Assembly (NCBI RefSeq): GCF_016617715.1
Contig: NZ_CP067225.1
Span: forward strand, 2,982,001 to 3,046,000
Reading direction: 5' to 3'
From: Paracoccus sp. MC1862
GTDB lineage: Bacteria; Pseudomonadota; Alphaproteobacteria; Rhodobacterales; Rhodobacteraceae
Length of the DNA stretch: 64,000 bases
Both the position numbers and the translations under genes were made by a program. Position 1 is the stretch's first letter; the number at the start of each line of letters is the position of its first letter. The notes under the pieces were generated by a model. The model ran no database searches, had not been told where the DNA came from, and worked only from the letters and a program-made list of their open reading frames with translations. Below are positions 8,667 to 19,290 of the stretch, piece after piece.

Positions 8667-8760
8667 CGGATTTTTTCCGTTTTACAAGGTGGCGGAAGAA
8701 CTCGGCCCCGCGGAACGGGACGGCAGGCGGCTACGCCCTGCGGGCGGGAAAGTCAAGGAA

Positions 8761-8804
8761 GGGAGGGCTTTGCCCCTGCGCTCCGCGCTTCCCCGGATAT
8801 TTGG
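8761..8804 (+). repeat. double-hairpin intergenic element, copy A
   Basis: Reads AGGGCTTTGCCCCT, then a CGCGCTCCGCGC-like hairpin, then CCCCGGATATTTGGGC. It has the same order of parts as copies at 15007-15070 (+) and 21820-21875 (-): a G/C hairpin, a second hairpin, then a CCCCGG..ATATTT tail. It lies between the phytase-like gene and the queuosine transporter. Confidence 0.55.
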
Positions 8805-8825
8805 GCGATGAAGAACGGGCCGGAT

Positions 8826-9725
8826 TCAGCGGATGCGGTATTCCACCAGTTCGGTGCGCTGGACGAACAGGAAGTTGTCGTCCGAGATCATGGTGATGCG
8901 GATGCCCTGTCCGTCCGCCCACACTGCGATGCCTTCGAGGTTGTCGAATTGCATCAGGCTGGTTTCGAGGATCGGCTCGGGCGGGCCGAGGCCGGCGTCG
9001 TCCATGGCATAGCGGCGCACCCGGCTGGCAAAGCCGCGCAGGCCCCGGAAGTCGCGCTCAAGGACGTAAAGCCTGCCGTCCGGGCCGACATCGGCGCCGA
9101 CCGGGGCCCAGCGTTCGTCGCGGGGCAGATGGAAGGCGGTGGACCAGGCCCCGTCGCGAAAGCGCCAGACCGGGGTCAGCGGCTCGGGCGAGTTCCAGCG
9201 TTCCGGCATGGTCAGCAGGTCACCCTCGGGCGTCACCGCCAGCGCCTCAAGCCCGGCGTTCCGCAGCAGGGATTGGAACTCGGGCGCGGGGGGGATGCGG
9301 GTGGCAGGGCCGTCGGGGTCGTCGAAGCGGGCGATGCGGTCCAGCCCCTCGAAGCTGACGAACATCCGGCCTTCCCCGTCGATCGCCAGCCCTTCGGCAT
9401 CGCCCAGATAGCCCGGGCGCAGCTTGGTGCCGGTGCTGTCCTGCAGCCGCGCCCGGCCTGCCGTGGACAGCGACCGGATGCGGCCCTGGCCATCGCGCAG
9501 GATGCTGCCCCAGCGCACGGTGCCCCGGTCGGACAGCACCGTGTAGCTGAAGCCGTCGGCGGAAACATCAATCCCCGAAAAACCGCCGAAATCCTCGTCG
9601 GCCCCGGTCCAGACGTGGGTGCCCAGATATTCGACCGTGATATCGGCGCAGGTCGGGGCCGCTGCCCCTGCCGACAGCGCCAGTCCCAACGCCGCCGAGA
9701 TCAGCGCGCGACGAGGGCCTGGCAT
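8826..9725 (-). CDS. secreted esterase-like/phytase-like beta-propeller protein
   Basis: 299-residue exported protein with a signal peptide (MPGPRRALISAALGLALSAG, then a likely cleavage after an Ala-rich stretch). The body resembles the 'esterase-like activity of phytase' family: FGGFSGIDVSADGFSYTVLS, GDAEGLAIDGEGRMFVSFEG and FDNLEGIAVWADGQGIRITM are the repeated blade motifs. Its substrate is unknown. The start ATG (9725) lies inside the 3' end of mepA (25-bp overlap), which suggests translational coupling as the last gene of the MFS-mepA unit. Confidence 0.75.
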   Translation of the reverse strand: MPGPRRALISAALGLALSAGAAAPTCADITVEYLGTHVWTGADEDFGGFSGIDVSADGFSYTVLSDRGTVRWGSILRDGQGRIRSLSTAGRARLQDSTGTKLRPGYLGDAEGLAIDGEGRMFVSFEGLDRIARFDDPDGPATRIPPAPEFQSLLRNAGLEALAVTPEGDLLTMPERWNSPEPLTPVWRFRDGAWSTAFHLPRDERWAPVGADVGPDGRLYVLERDFRGLRGFASRVRRYAMDDAGLGPPEPILETSLMQFDNLEGIAVWADGQGIRITMISDDNFLFVQRTELVEYRIR

Positions 9726-10558
9726 GTCCGGGGAAGCTCGCTCAGCCGATAGCTGCGGGGATGGCGGTAGTTCGGGTCCGCAGGCGCGGGCGGGGCTGGG
9801 TCGATCCGGTTGCGGATCCACTGCGCGGCTTCCTCGCAGCCGTCGCCGGGGGGTGGGGCGGCCTGATCCTCGCAGCCCTGGTTGGGGCAGGAAAGCCGGA
9901 CGTGGAAGTGATAGTCATGTCCATTGATGGGGCGGATCTTGCGCAGATAGGCGCGGTTGCCGCGTTCGGACTGGCACATCGCCAGCTTCGCCACCGGATC
10001 GACGAAGATGCGGGCCACGCGCGGGTCGGACGCGGCCGCCCGCAGAATCGCGTGATGGCTGGCCGACCACAGCGGGCTGAGCTGCGTGCCGCCCCTGGCC
10101 ACCACCGACTGCGACGAGATGTTTTCCCGCTGCGAGGGTGTCAGTTGCAGCGAGGCGGGCGGCAGCATCCAGATGTCGGCGTCCAGCCCGATCTGATGGC
10201 TGGCGTGGCCGGTCAGCATCGGCCCGCCCATCGGCTGGCTCATGTCGCCGATGTAAAGCCCGGCCCAGCCGTGGCGGGTCGCCTGCTGCGACAGACCCAC
10301 GAGGAAATCGACCAACTGCGGGTGCCCCCAGTTACGGTTCCGCGACAGCCGCATCGCCTGCCAGGTCGGTCCGGTTTCGGGCAAGGCGACGTTGCCGGTG
10401 GCGCAGCCGCGCGAATAGCCGCCGAAGGCGCCCGCCGGGCCTCCGTTCGACTGCCGGAAGGCGCCGAAGACATCCTTGGCCAGCGGGTCGGCGGCGGCAG
10501 GCAGGGCCAGCGCCGACAGGGCCAGGGCGGCCAGCATGGATTTGAGGTTGCGGATCAC
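9701..10558 (-). CDS. mepA: penicillin-insensitive murein endopeptidase MepA
   Basis: 285-residue periplasmic peptidoglycan endopeptidase that cleaves D-Ala-meso-DAP crosslinks. A signal peptide (SMLAALALSALALPAAADP) is present. Family hallmarks are the metal-site region SQPMGGPMLTGHASHQIGLD and the C-terminal INGHDYHFHVRLSCP with His ligands. A Cys-rich tail follows (CEDQ...GDGCEEAAQW). The GTG at 10558 overlaps the MFS stop in a GTGA arrangement and has GGGAG upstream, so it is favoured over the internal ATG at 10537. Confidence 0.88.
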   Translation of the reverse strand: MIRNLKSMLAALALSALALPAAADPLAKDVFGAFRQSNGGPAGAFGGYSRGCATGNVALPETGPTWQAMRLSRNRNWGHPQLVDFLVGLSQQATRHGWAGLYIGDMSQPMGGPMLTGHASHQIGLDADIWMLPPASLQLTPSQRENISSQSVVARGGTQLSPLWSASHHAILRAAASDPRVARIFVDPVAKLAMCQSERGNRAYLRKIRPINGHDYHFHVRLSCPNQGCEDQAAPPPGDGCEEAAQWIRNRIDPAPPAPADPNYRHPRSYRLSELPRTCQALVAR

Positions 10559-11913
10559 TGCTCGGGTTCTCCCTCGGATTTTACCCAGCTTAGCAGGGCG
10601 AGCGACAGAAGGAACATCACGATCAGGGGCGAGATGCCAAGCCGCTGGTTGCCTGTTGCCGTGGTGACAACGGCGATCAGGAAAGGCGCGAGAAAGGCCG
10701 TGGCCTTGCCCGACAGCGCGTAAAGGCCAAAGGTGCCCGCCGCCTTTTCGGCCGAGGTGTGGCGCACCATCATGGTGCGGCTTGCGGCCTGCACCACCCC
10801 TCCCGCGCCGCCGATGGCGACGCCGCAGGAGAAGAAAAGCGCATCGGGCAGGCGCGACCCGGGGAGAAGCGCGACGCCGAAGATGCTGGCGCGGTCCATG
10901 CCCACGACCAGCATGCAGACCGCGATCAGGACCAGCGTGCAGGCGGCGATCACCGGCCTTGGCCCCCAGCGCCGGTCGGCGCGGCCGCCAATCCAGCAGA
11001 TCACGGCGGCAGACAGGGCGCTGACGACGCCGAAGATGCCCGACAGGATCACCGGCCAGCCTAGAACCGTCCCTGCATAGACCCCGCCGAAGCCGTAAAG
11101 CGCGTTCAGCGCATCGCGCGAGAACATCGACGACAGTAGCCACGCCGCCAGCGAGCGCCGGTGCCGCAGGCTGCGCAGCAAGGTCCCGAGGTCGCGCATT
11201 GCCTCCCCCAGCCGCAGGGGGCGGGCAATGCCGCGTGGTTCTCGCACCCACAGGAAGAAGGGGATCATGAAGACGAGATACCACAGCGCGGTGAAGGGAC
11301 CGACGAAGCGCGTGCCCTCGCGCGCAGCAGCATCCAGCCCCAGCGCGGGCGGCTTCCCCAGCAGCGTGAGTCCCGTGACCGCGCTTTCGGCAAACAGACC
11401 CAGCATGACCGCCAGCGCCAGCACGCCGCCGACATAGCCGAAGGCGAAGCCCGAACCCGAGATGCGGCCGATCTCGTCCCGGCTTCCCAGCGTCGGCATC
11501 AGGGCGTTGGTAAAGATGGTGGCGAACTCCATCCCGATCAGGCCGAGGCCGAAGAAGACCAGCGCCGCCACCAGCGCACTGCCGCCGGGCGCCAGCACCC
11601 ACAGCCCCGCCGCGCCTGCGACATAGAAGGCAGAGAACAGCCATATCCACGGCATCCGCCGCCCCGTGGTGTCGGCCACCGCCCCGAGGACGGGGGCCAG
11701 CACCGCGATCGCGACCCCCGCCAGCGCCAGCCCCCAGCCCCACAGCGCCTGCGCCTGCGCGCCCGCCTGCCGGGGGTCCGCACCTTCAAGGACGAAGCGG
11801 GCGCTCGCGACCTCGGCGAAGTAGATCGAGAAGATGAAGGTCAGCAGCAGTGTGGCATAGGGCTGGCTGGCGAAGTCGAAGAACCACCAGCCCCAGATGC
11901 GTTTGCGGTCCAT
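10555..11913 (-). CDS. MFS transporter, UMF1 type
   Basis: About 452 residues with some 12 membrane spans. The start RKRIWGWWFFDFASQPYATL is the conserved N-terminus of the UMF1/Atg22-like MFS family, whose substrates in bacteria are unknown. GAVADTTGRRMPWIW fits the loop 2-3 MFS signature. The ATG at 11913 has GGGGACGGCG just upstream; in-frame ATGs at 11925 and 11931 are alternatives. It is the first gene of a coupled unit with mepA and the phytase-like gene. Confidence 0.78.
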   Translation of the reverse strand: MDRKRIWGWWFFDFASQPYATLLLTFIFSIYFAEVASARFVLEGADPRQAGAQAQALWGWGLALAGVAIAVLAPVLGAVADTTGRRMPWIWLFSAFYVAGAAGLWVLAPGGSALVAALVFFGLGLIGMEFATIFTNALMPTLGSRDEIGRISGSGFAFGYVGGVLALAVMLGLFAESAVTGLTLLGKPPALGLDAAAREGTRFVGPFTALWYLVFMIPFFLWVREPRGIARPLRLGEAMRDLGTLLRSLRHRRSLAAWLLSSMFSRDALNALYGFGGVYAGTVLGWPVILSGIFGVVSALSAAVICWIGGRADRRWGPRPVIAACTLVLIAVCMLVVGMDRASIFGVALLPGSRLPDALFFSCGVAIGGAGGVVQAASRTMMVRHTSAEKAAGTFGLYALSGKATAFLAPFLIAVVTTATGNQRLGISPLIVMFLLSLALLSWVKSEGEPEQ

Positions 11914-11957
11914 CGCCGTCCCCATGCCCATGCGCGGCGCATAAGGCCGCAGGTGCC

Positions 11958-12533
11958 CTATGCTGGCAAGTCGTCGGTGCGATCGGTGATCGGTGGCAGA
12001 ACGGGCGGCCATGGGCGCCGGGCGTCGGCCTCGATCCAGGCCGCGACCCAGTCGGGAAGGGGCGGGCTCGGGTCGGAATAGCCCATGGCGGCCATGAACT
12101 CGGCGGGGGCGATCATGCCGCGCCGCGCCGCGCCGCCGACGATGGCCACACGCAGCAGCATGTGGTTCAGGCATTCGCCCTTGGCCCACATCGACTGCTC
12201 CATGTAGACAAAGCGGTCGTCCCAGCCGATCACCCGCGACACCTGCGTGATGCGCTGGAATGCCCTGATCCGGCGGCGGTAACGCACCGTGTTGCCCGCC
12301 ACGGTGAAGCCCCAGCCGTTCTTCTTCAGCGTCTCGGTGATGCCCAGCCGGATCGCCATCGGAATCCGGCCCAGGTCATAAAGCGTCAGCGTCCGGCCGT
12401 TGTTCAGTTCGCGCCACGGATCGAGGTCAAGCAGCGAGATCCGGTGCGTTGAGACATGCGGGTCCAGAGGCCCCAGCCGGGGGGCGCGGCGGGCCGAGGC
12501 GACCTCGCCCAGAAAGCGCAGGATGGGATACAT
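11958..12533 (-). CDS. acyl-CoA thioesterase-like hotdog protein
   Basis: 191-residue protein of the 4HBT-like/THEM6 thioesterase family. Typical motifs are HRISLLDLDPWRELNNGRTL (family form D-hydrophobic-D...E-hydrophobic-NNGR), YDLGRIPMAIRLGI, VAGNTVRYRRRIRAFQ and VYMEQSMWAKGE. The family probably hydrolyses acyl-CoA or another thioester; the substrate is unknown. It is on the minus strand 44 bp upstream of the MFS start and divergent from yggT. Confidence 0.78.
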   Translation of the reverse strand: MYPILRFLGEVASARRAPRLGPLDPHVSTHRISLLDLDPWRELNNGRTLTLYDLGRIPMAIRLGITETLKKNGWGFTVAGNTVRYRRRIRAFQRITQVSRVIGWDDRFVYMEQSMWAKGECLNHMLLRVAIVGGAARRGMIAPAEFMAAMGYSDPSPPLPDWVAAWIEADARRPWPPVLPPITDRTDDLPA

Positions 12534-12676
12534 GGGCCGGATTCCTTTTTCGCACGGGGCTAGAGAGCGGGCACGCCCCCGTCAATCACGACGCCGCGGT
12601 CTTGCGCGCGGGCGCTTGCGCGACGGTGCCGGCTGACCTAACTCAGGCGCGCAAGAGAAAAAGGGCGGACCACGGG

Positions 12677-12969
12677 ATGACGACACTGTTTCAGGCGCTG
12701 ATGCTGATCCTGGATGTGCTGTGGTTCATCATGATCGCGCATATCATCATGTCGTGGCTCATCAACTTCGACGTGCTGAACCTGCGCCAGCCGCTGGTGC
12801 GGCAGATCTGGGACGGGCTGTCGCGCCTGCTGGAACCGCTCTATCGCCCGATCCGCAACATCCTGCCGGATCTCGGGGGCCTGGACCTTGCGCCGCTGGT
12901 GGTCTTCATCGGCATCATCATCCTGCAGCGGGCTCTGGTGAACAACGCCGGGTTCTTCCTGGGCTACTG

Positions 12970-12970
<1 letters not shown>
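12677..12970 (+). CDS. YggT-family membrane protein
   Basis: 97 residues with two hydrophobic segments, LILDVLWFIMIAHIIMSWLI and the C-terminal LVVFIGIIILQRAL. The loop LEPLYRPIRNILPDLGGLDL is the YggT signature. YggT proteins are linked to osmotic tolerance and cell division; the mechanism is unsettled. The stop shares one base with the recQ ATG (TGATG), so the two are coupled. Confidence 0.85.
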
Positions 12971-14991
<2,021 letters not shown>

Positions 14992-15006
14992 CGACTTCAG
15001 CGCCGC

Positions 15007-15070
15007 AGGGGGCTGTCCGCCCCCCCCGTCGCCGTTCCGGCGACTCCCCCGGAGGATATTTGTGACCGTC
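15007..15070 (+). repeat. double-hairpin intergenic element, copy B
   Basis: GGGGGCTGTCCGCCCCCC, then GTCGCCgttccGGCGAC, then TCCCCCGGAGGATATTTG. It is the closest relative of copy C (21820-21875, reverse orientation), sharing GGGCTGTCyGCCCC, a second hairpin and the GGATATTT tail followed by GACCG. It sits between the convergent recQ and RND genes and could serve both as a terminator. Confidence 0.65.
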
Positions 15071-15080
15071 CAAAACATGC

Positions 15081-18000
15081 TCAGGGTTCTTCGGACAGTC
15101 TCGAATATCCCGGAGGTCCGGGGGCTGGCCTGCGGTCTGAGGGTGAAGCCTGACCCTGCGGCTCGCGCACCCGGAAAAAGACGCAATAAAGTGCCGGCAC
15201 GAACAGCAGCGTGATCAGCGTCCCCGCGATGATGCCGCCCATCATGGCATAGGCCATTGGACCCCAGAACACCTGCCGCGAGATCGGGATCAGCGCAAGG
15301 CTCGCGGCAGCCGCCGTCAGCAGGATCGGCCGGGCGCGGCTGTCCGAGGCCTCGAACACCGCGTCCCACCGGCTGCGGCCGCGGTCCAGCAGCGACTGGA
15401 TTTCGTGGACAAGGATGATCGAGTTGCGGATCAGGATGCCCCCAAGCGCAAGGATGCCGAGGATCGCGACGAATCCCAAGGGCACGCCGAAGGGCAGGAG
15501 CGTCGCCACCACCCCGATCAGCCCCAAGGGGGCCGCGGCGAAGACGATCAGCGACAGGCGGAAGCTCTGCATCTGGATCATCACCAGCAGCGCGATCGCC
15601 AGCAGCATCAGCGGCACCACCGCCGCGATGGGCTGCTGGCTTTCGGCCGAGCTTTCAACCGTCCCCCCCACCGTGATGGAAACCGAGGGCGGCAGCCCGG
15701 CCGCGTAGTCCGCCACCCGCGGGGCCAGCGCAGCCACCAGCGTCGCGGGCTGGTCCGAGGTCGCCACGTCCGCCTTGACCGTGACAGTCGGCACGCCGTT
15801 TCGCTGCAGGATCAGCGGCTGCTCGGTGTCGAAGCTCAGCCGCGCCAGTCCGGCCAGCGGGATCGGCGTGCCGGAGGGCGTGGCCAGTTCCAGGTTGTGG
15901 ATCGATTCAAGCGACTGGCGGTCGGCCTCGACCCCGCGCGCCACCACGTCGATCAGGAAGATCCCGTCGCGCAACTGGGTGACGGTGAGCCCCGAGAACA
16001 CCGTCGCCAGCGTGTTCGAGATGTCCTGGCTCGATACCCCCAGCCGGCGGGCGCGGTCGTGATCGACCTCGACCCGGACCACCCGCGCGGGCTCGTTCCA
16101 GTCGAGCGCGATGTCGCGCAGGCGCGGCTCGCCCGCCAGCACGGCGGCAAGGCCGCGGGCGGCGTCCCGCGCTTCCGCCGGGTCGCTGGCGCTGACGCGG
16201 TATTGCACCGGCTTGCCGACCGGGGGACCGACCTCCAGGAATTTCACATAGATGTCGGTGCCGATCATCCGGCTTTCCGCGAACCGGCCGATCTTTTCCT
16301 TCAGCGCGTCGCGGGCGGCGATGTCGGAGGTCTGGACCAGCACCTGCCCCATGAACGGCCCCGGCGTCGGTATGTCCAGCGCCAGCACGAAGCGCGGCGC
16401 GCCGCGTCCGACATAGCTTGTCCAGAACAGCGCCTCTGGCTGCTCGGCCAGGAAGGCTTCGAGATTCGCGATCGAGGCGTCGGTGCGGGCGATGGAGGCA
16501 TTGTGCCGTTCGGTGACGTCGATCAGCAACTCGGGCCGGTCCGAAGGCGGGAAGAACTGCTGCTCGACGAAGCGCATCCCCCAGACCGAGGCGGCGAACA
16601 GCAGAAGGGTCACGCCGATGGTGATCCAGCGGAACCGCATGGACCAGCGCAGCATCGCGTGGAAGGCCCGGCGCAGGCGGCTGACGCGGCCTGCCTGATG
16701 TTTCAGCGCGCGGGGCAGGAAGGTCACGCCCAGAAGCGGCGCGAACAGCACCGCGACGATCCAGCTTATCACCAGTGAGACGGCGATGACGACGAACAGT
16801 GAGAATGTGAACTCGCCCGCCATGGAGCTGTTCAGCCCGATCGGGATGAAGCCCGCGACCGTCACCAGCGTCCCCGTCAGCATCGGGAATGCGATCGAGG
16901 TCCAGGCGTAGCTGGCGGCCTGTTCCCGGCTTTCGCCAAGCTCCATCCGCGAGATCATCGTCTCGATGGCGATCATGGCGTCATCGACCAGCAGGCCCAG
17001 CGCGATGATCAGCGCCCCCAGCGACACCCGCTGCAGGGTGATCCCCCAGACCTGCATGACGACAAAGGTGATCGCCAGCACCAGCGGGATGGTCAGCGTC
17101 ACGATAAGCCCCGCCCGCAGCCCGAGGCTGAGGAAGCTGACCAGCAGGACGATGGCCACCGCCTCGGCCAGCGCCTTGACGAAGGTGCCGACGGCATGGC
17201 GGACGACCTCGGGCTGGTCGGCGAACTTGTGCATCTCGATGCCGATGGGCAGGTCCAGCGCGATGCGTGCCATCAGCGCGTCCAGATCGGTCCCGAAGCT
17301 CTGGATGTTCTCGCCCTCGCGCATGGCGATTTCCAGCCCGATGGCGTCACGGCCGTTGTGGCGGAAGATGGTGGCGGGCGGGTCGGCATAGGCGCGGCGC
17401 ACCGTCGCGACCTCGCCCAGGTTGAAGAAGCGGTCGCCGATCCGCAGGTTGACGGCGGCGACGGCCTCGGCGGTGTCGAACTGGCCGCCGACGCGCAGCA
17501 GCACCTGTTCCGGGCCGGCCTGCACGATCCCCGCCTGGGCGATGGCGTTCTGCGCGGCCAGCGTCTGCAGCACCTGCGATTCGTTCAGCCCCAGCGCCGC
17601 CAGCCGGGCGGGCGAGAACTCGATGTAGATCTGTTCCTCGCGCACCCCCAGAAGCGAGGTCCTGCCGGCGGCGGGCAGGGCGCCCACCTGCTTGCGGATT
17701 GCCTCGACCCGGTCGCGCAGTTCCCGCGGGGTGAAGCCGTCCGCCGTGAAGGCGTAGATGTTGCCGAACACGTCGCCGAAGCTGTCGTTGAACTGGAAGC
17801 CCGCGAATTCCTGCGGGAACTCGGGGCGCAGGTCGTCCATCATGTTGCGCACGCGCTGCCAGCTTCGCCGGACATTTTGCCCGCGCACGTTGTCCAGCAG
17901 CTCGACATAGACGACCGCCAGCCCCGGCAGCGTGACCGAGCGCGTCAGCTTCAGTTGGTCCAGCTCCTCCAGCTTGGTCTCGATCCGGTCGGTGACCTGG

Positions 18001-18197
18001 CCCATCATCTCGTCGGTGGTGGCGCCGGGCATGGCGGCGGTGATCACCATGACCTTGACGGTGAAGCTGGGGTCTTCCTCGCGTCCCAGGGCGCGATAGG
18101 CCATGGTGCCCGCGATCATCGAAAGGATCAGCAGGAACCACACGAGCGAGCGGTGCCGCAGCGCCCAGTCCGAAAGGTTGAAGCCGCGGCGGCTCAT
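15081..18197 (-). CDS. RND efflux permease (AcrB/D/F family)
   Basis: 1038-residue inner-membrane pump with the two-fold RND layout: 12 spans and two large periplasmic loops. The N-terminus MSRRGFNLSDWALRHRSLVW precedes TM1. LGLLVDDAMIAIETMISRME carries the TM4 Asp residues of the proton relay (LVDDAM). The second half repeats the pattern, with GILALGGILIRNSIILVHEI. The protein most likely exports drugs or other small amphiphiles. It forms one unit with two upstream adaptors (ATGA overlap). No outer-membrane factor or regulator is adjacent, so a TolC encoded elsewhere would be needed. Confidence 0.9.
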   Translation of the reverse strand: MSRRGFNLSDWALRHRSLVWFLLILSMIAGTMAYRALGREEDPSFTVKVMVITAAMPGATTDEMMGQVTDRIETKLEELDQLKLTRSVTLPGLAVVYVELLDNVRGQNVRRSWQRVRNMMDDLRPEFPQEFAGFQFNDSFGDVFGNIYAFTADGFTPRELRDRVEAIRKQVGALPAAGRTSLLGVREEQIYIEFSPARLAALGLNESQVLQTLAAQNAIAQAGIVQAGPEQVLLRVGGQFDTAEAVAAVNLRIGDRFFNLGEVATVRRAYADPPATIFRHNGRDAIGLEIAMREGENIQSFGTDLDALMARIALDLPIGIEMHKFADQPEVVRHAVGTFVKALAEAVAIVLLVSFLSLGLRAGLIVTLTIPLVLAITFVVMQVWGITLQRVSLGALIIALGLLVDDAMIAIETMISRMELGESREQAASYAWTSIAFPMLTGTLVTVAGFIPIGLNSSMAGEFTFSLFVVIAVSLVISWIVAVLFAPLLGVTFLPRALKHQAGRVSRLRRAFHAMLRWSMRFRWITIGVTLLLFAASVWGMRFVEQQFFPPSDRPELLIDVTERHNASIARTDASIANLEAFLAEQPEALFWTSYVGRGAPRFVLALDIPTPGPFMGQVLVQTSDIAARDALKEKIGRFAESRMIGTDIYVKFLEVGPPVGKPVQYRVSASDPAEARDAARGLAAVLAGEPRLRDIALDWNEPARVVRVEVDHDRARRLGVSSQDISNTLATVFSGLTVTQLRDGIFLIDVVARGVEADRQSLESIHNLELATPSGTPIPLAGLARLSFDTEQPLILQRNGVPTVTVKADVATSDQPATLVAALAPRVADYAAGLPPSVSITVGGTVESSAESQQPIAAVVPLMLLAIALLVMIQMQSFRLSLIVFAAAPLGLIGVVATLLPFGVPLGFVAILGILALGGILIRNSIILVHEIQSLLDRGRSRWDAVFEASDSRARPILLTAAAASLALIPISRQVFWGPMAYAMMGGIIAGTLITLLFVPALYCVFFRVREPQGQASPSDRRPAPGPPGYSRLSEEP

Positions 18198-19288
18198 GGA
18201 TCGACCCGGCGCCCGACCGCCTGCCCGTCCGCCAGCGAGTTGACCCCGCGCACGACCACCTCGGCCCCGAGGGCAAGTCCCCCGATCACCTCGACGCGGC
18301 CGTCAAGCCGCGCGCCCGTCACGATGACCTGCAGCGTGACGCGGGCGGTCTCGCCCTCGCGGGCCACGACCCAGACGGCATGGCCTTCGGGCCTTTCCAC
18401 CAGCGCCGATGCCGGCACGGACAGCCTTGCTGCGCGCGAGGTGACGCGGCCGGCGCGGATCAGGCTGCCCAGGCGAAAGCCGGTGCCGGGGGGCAGGGCG
18501 ATATGGACGCGGCGGGTGCGGGTCAGGTGGTCGGCCACCGGCGAGATGCGGCTGACCTCTCCCCGGACGCCTTGCTCGATCTCGTGGTCGCGCCAGACCA
18601 GGAACAGGGCGCCGGGCGCCAGCCCGGCAAGCTCGGGCTCGGTCAGGTCGATGCGGGCTTCGATGCGGTCTTCCGAGGACAGCGTCAGGATCGGATCGCC
18701 CGCCGCGACCACTGCCCCCGGCGTCGCCCGCACGGCGCTGACGACGCCCGAAACCGGCGCGCTCATCACCGCAAAGCGTTCCGCGTCGCGGGCGCTTTCC
18801 ACCCGCGCGCGCGCCTGTTCAAGCGCCGAGCGCGCGGCCGACAGCGCCTGCTCGGCCCGTTCAAGCTGGGCGGTCGAGGTCACGTCGCGGTCCAGCAGCG
18901 CCTGCGCCCGCGCGGCGGTGTTGTCGGCGGTCGTCAGGTTCACCTCGGCCGCCGCCAGCGCGGCCTCGGCGGCAAGGGTGGCGCCGGCAAGATCCTCGGG
19001 GTCGAGCCGGGCCAGCACGTCCCCCTGGTTCACCCGGTCGCCGATGTCCACGCGCCGTTCGATCATCCGGCCCAGGGTCTGGAAGGCCATCTGCACCTCG
19101 GTCGCGGCGGTGACCACCCCCGGAATGCTGCGGCCGACGGGACGGCTGTCGCCGTTGGTGACGATTTCGGTGACGACCGGGCGGGGCAGGGGCGGCGTCC
19201 CGGCCCGCGCCGGGCCGAAGTGCAGGGTGAAGGCCCCCGCGGGGGCCGCCGCCAACAGGCCGAGCGCCAGAAAAAGGGCCAGACGCAT
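18194..19288 (-). CDS. RND periplasmic adaptor (membrane fusion protein) 2
   Basis: 364-residue HlyD/AcrA-like adaptor linking the pump to an outer-membrane channel. It has a signal sequence (MRLALFLALGLLAAAPAGAF). The lipoyl half motif is ERRVDIGDRVNQGDVLARLD. A coiled-coil hairpin rich in Ala/Arg/Glu follows (about residues 95-165). The second lipoyl half is VSGVVSAVRATPGAVVAAGD, then the beta-barrel. ATG 19288 has AAGG at -10 and is favoured over an in-frame TTG six bases upstream. Its stop overlaps the permease start as ATGA. Confidence 0.87.
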   Translation of the reverse strand: MRLALFLALGLLAAAPAGAFTLHFGPARAGTPPLPRPVVTEIVTNGDSRPVGRSIPGVVTAATEVQMAFQTLGRMIERRVDIGDRVNQGDVLARLDPEDLAGATLAAEAALAAAEVNLTTADNTAARAQALLDRDVTSTAQLERAEQALSAARSALEQARARVESARDAERFAVMSAPVSGVVSAVRATPGAVVAAGDPILTLSSEDRIEARIDLTEPELAGLAPGALFLVWRDHEIEQGVRGEVSRISPVADHLTRTRRVHIALPPGTGFRLGSLIRAGRVTSRAARLSVPASALVERPEGHAVWVVAREGETARVTLQVIVTGARLDGRVEVIGGLALGAEVVVRGVNSLADGQAVGRRVDP

Positions 19289-19290
19289 CC

